Assembly (NCBI GenBank): GCA_965205275.1
Contig: OZ242168.1
Location: forward strand, 186,001-250,000
Source of the DNA: WTFY01 sp965205275
GTDB lineage: Bacteria; Pseudomonadota; Gammaproteobacteria; UBA4575
Direction: 5' to 3'
Length of the DNA stretch: 64,000 nt
Position numbers and translations under genes: made by a program. This document shows, piece by piece, positions 62,608 to 64,000 of the stretch. Below the pieces are notes generated by a model. That model worked only from the letters and a program-made list of their open reading frames with translations, searched no databases and had not been told where the DNA came from. Within the stretch, counting starts at the first letter, position 1. Each line of letters opens with the position of its first letter.

Positions 62608-63897
62608 ATGCAAGTATCTTTGGAGACAACCGGGACTTTGGGGCGCAGGATGACGGTCGAGGTGCCGGGCGAGAAAATCGTGTCTGCGGTCGAAAAGAAA
62701 CTGCAGGGCATGGTCGGGCAAGTCAGGATTCCCGGGTTTCGCCCGGGCAAGGTGCCGATGAAAGTGGTGCGCCAGCGTTTTGGCGAACATGCGCGCAAGG
62801 AGGTCCTGGCCGACACGATGCATTCCAGCTACCGGGAGGCCATTGACCAGGAAAAGCTGCGCCCGGCCGGACCCCCGCATATCGAACCGGTGGACTTGGA
62901 AGCCAAGGACCTGAAATATGTCGCGACCTTTGAGGTCTACCCGGAAATCGATCTGGCGGATGCCGGTGCATTTGAAATCACGGTGGCCGAAACCGAAGTC
63001 ACGAGTGGCGATGTCGACGACATGATCGGAAAACTGCGCAAGCAAAAGATACGGTGGCACGAAACGGACCGGGCCGCCAGGCAGGAAGACCGGGTTACCC
63101 TCGATTTCAAGGGCACCATTGACGGTGAGCCGTTTCCGGGGGGCAGTCACGATGATTTTGCAGCCGTGCTGGGCAGCAGCAGCCTGTTGCCTGAATTTGA
63201 ACAGCAGCTTGAAGGCGTGCAGCCGGGCGATGCAAAATCGTTTGAGGTAGGCTTTCCGAAAGACTACATGCAGCAGGACCTGGCGGAAAAGACCGCAGTT
63301 TTTGAAGTGAACGTGAAAAAAGTGGAAGCTGGCGAATTGCCGGAACTGGATGAAGCGTTTGCGCGGGAAATGGGGATCGAGGACGGGAACCTGGAGACCT
63401 TGCGCGAGCAGCTTGAACGTAACATGAACAGCGAGCTTGAGCAGCGCAAGAGGGCCTTCAACAAGGATCAGGTGATGCAGCGCCTGTTCGAGTCCAATGA
63501 ATTTGAAATACCGGCCGCCTTGCTGGAGCAGGAGACGGAGGCGGTCCGTCAGCAGGTCATGCAAACCATGAAGCTTGGAGATGCGTCCGGATTGCCGGAA
63601 GACATGGTTGAGGAACAGGCGAAACACAGAATTTCTGTGGGCCTGATCATCGGGGAGATTGTGCGCCAGAACAAGTTACAACTGGATACCGGGCGGGTCA
63701 GCCGGGCACTCGATACCGTGGCTTCGGGATACAATAACCCTGAAGAAATCATCCAGTACTACCGGAGCAGTGCACAGGCCATGGCGGGCATTGAATCACA
63801 GGTCATGGAAGGTCAGGTGGTCGAATGGGTGCTTGAGCAGGCCCGGGTGACGCCCCGGTCCTTTACATTCGATGAAATGGTCAGCAACCGGTTCTGA
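62608..63897 (+). CDS. tig: Trigger factor
   Basis: 429 residues. The N-terminal ribosome-binding domain carries the signature GFRPGKVPMKVVRQRFG; a PPIase (FKBP) domain lies at about 150-245 (DRVTLDFKGTIDGEPFPGG); the C-terminal helical arms form the chaperone cradle. It binds nascent chains at the ribosome exit. First gene of the tig-clpP(-clpX-lon) block. Confidence 0.97.
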   Translation: MQVSLETTGTLGRRMTVEVPGEKIVSAVEKKLQGMVGQVRIPGFRPGKVPMKVVRQRFGEHARKEVLADTMHSSYREAIDQEKLRPAGPPHIEPVDLEAKDLKYVATFEVYPEIDLADAGAFEITVAETEVTSGDVDDMIGKLRKQKIRWHETDRAARQEDRVTLDFKGTIDGEPFPGGSHDDFAAVLGSSSLLPEFEQQLEGVQPGDAKSFEVGFPKDYMQQDLAEKTAVFEVNVKKVEAGELPELDEAFAREMGIEDGNLETLREQLERNMNSELEQRKRAFNKDQVMQRLFESNEFEIPAALLEQETEAVRQQVMQTMKLGDASGLPEDMVEEQAKHRISVGLIIGEIVRQNKLQLDTGRVSRALDTVASGYNNPEEIIQYYRSSAQAMAGIESQVMEGQVVEWVLEQARVTPRSFTFDEMVSNRF

Positions 63898-63923
63898 AAT
63901 TTTATTTTGCAGGGGAAACCGTA

Positions 63924-64000
63924 ATGGGAGAAAGAAATTCAAACGCAGGGGCCCTGAATACACAGGCCCTGAATCTTGTGCCCATGGTGGTCGAGCAATC
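63924..64000 (+). CDS. clpP: ATP-dependent Clp protease proteolytic subunit ClpP, start only
   Basis: The last 77 bases encode MGERNSNAGALNTQALNLVP and continue off the window. LNLVPMVVEQ is the start of mature ClpP, and the position 26 bp after tig is standard. GCAGGGGAAAC serves as ribosome binding site. Confidence 0.88.
   Translation, partial: MGERNSNAGALNTQALNLVPMVVEQ

Overview
The window is a chromosomal segment of a non-enteric gammaproteobacterium of moderate G+C. The evidence is the order trmJ-iscRSUA-hscBA-fdx-iscX-ndk, then rodZ-hisS-yfgM-bamB-der, then smc-zipA-ligA and tig-clpP, an SMC protein in place of MukB, and tRNA genes with encoded CCA. I cannot name the genus.

Positions 1-23,560 are conserved housekeeping DNA. 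suhB (cut by the window edge) diverges from trmJ. The complete Isc iron-sulfur operon follows, with a good type-1 IscR box upstream of iscR. Next come ndk, rodZ, hisS, yfgM, bamB and der, with rlmN, pilF and ispG missing from their usual places. queF faces the smc-zipA-ligA block. A stand-alone LpxA-like acyltransferase, a small membrane protein, mpl and tRNA-Pro close the section.

Positions 23,560-35,300 are accessory. After a secreted cupin, a broken Fis-type regulator tail and two small overlapping ORFs comes a seven-gene cassette (26,049-34,153). It encodes a branched-chain-amino-acid/urea/amide-type ABC importer (binding protein, two ATPases, two permeases) followed by small- and large-subunit homologues of N,N-dimethylformamidase. 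The second permease carries an extra copy of the small-subunit domain fused to its C terminus. A divergent XRE-cupin regulator lies at the end. I infer uptake plus hydrolysis of an amide, with the permease possibly docking the enzyme. This is the most novel system in the window.

Positions 35,300-43,280 hold a GNAT, an SRAP protein, a fatty-acyl-AMP ligase fused to an acyl carrier domain, a convergent LpxL-like acyltransferase, a FetB-like permease, and a translationally coupled DUF1611 + alanine/ornithine-type racemase pair of different base and codon use.

Positions 43,279-49,050 are a degraded integrative element at tRNA-Arg. It contains an integrase cut off by an IS3-family insertion, a MmeI-like restriction-methylation enzyme cut off by the other end of the same IS, an Mrr endonuclease, and a degenerate attR-like copy of the tRNA 3' segment. 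The IS has no target duplication and its transposase has an amber stop, so the structure looks like an IS-associated deletion.

Positions 49,150-56,400 hold a four-gene minus-strand operon (DUF1302, DUF1329, YCF48-like, MMPL/RND), probably for envelope export or handling of hydrophobic compounds, and then an orphan Phd-type antitoxin. Positions 56,400-64,000 hold a 41-bp perfect palindrome, a secreted HNH nuclease, tesA with a divergent ybbA-like ATPase, a truncated ybbP interrupted by a truncated phosphorothioate-DNA-binding-type nuclease, a secreted unknown protein, tRNA-His, a CPBP protease, tRNA-Leu, tig and the start of clpP.
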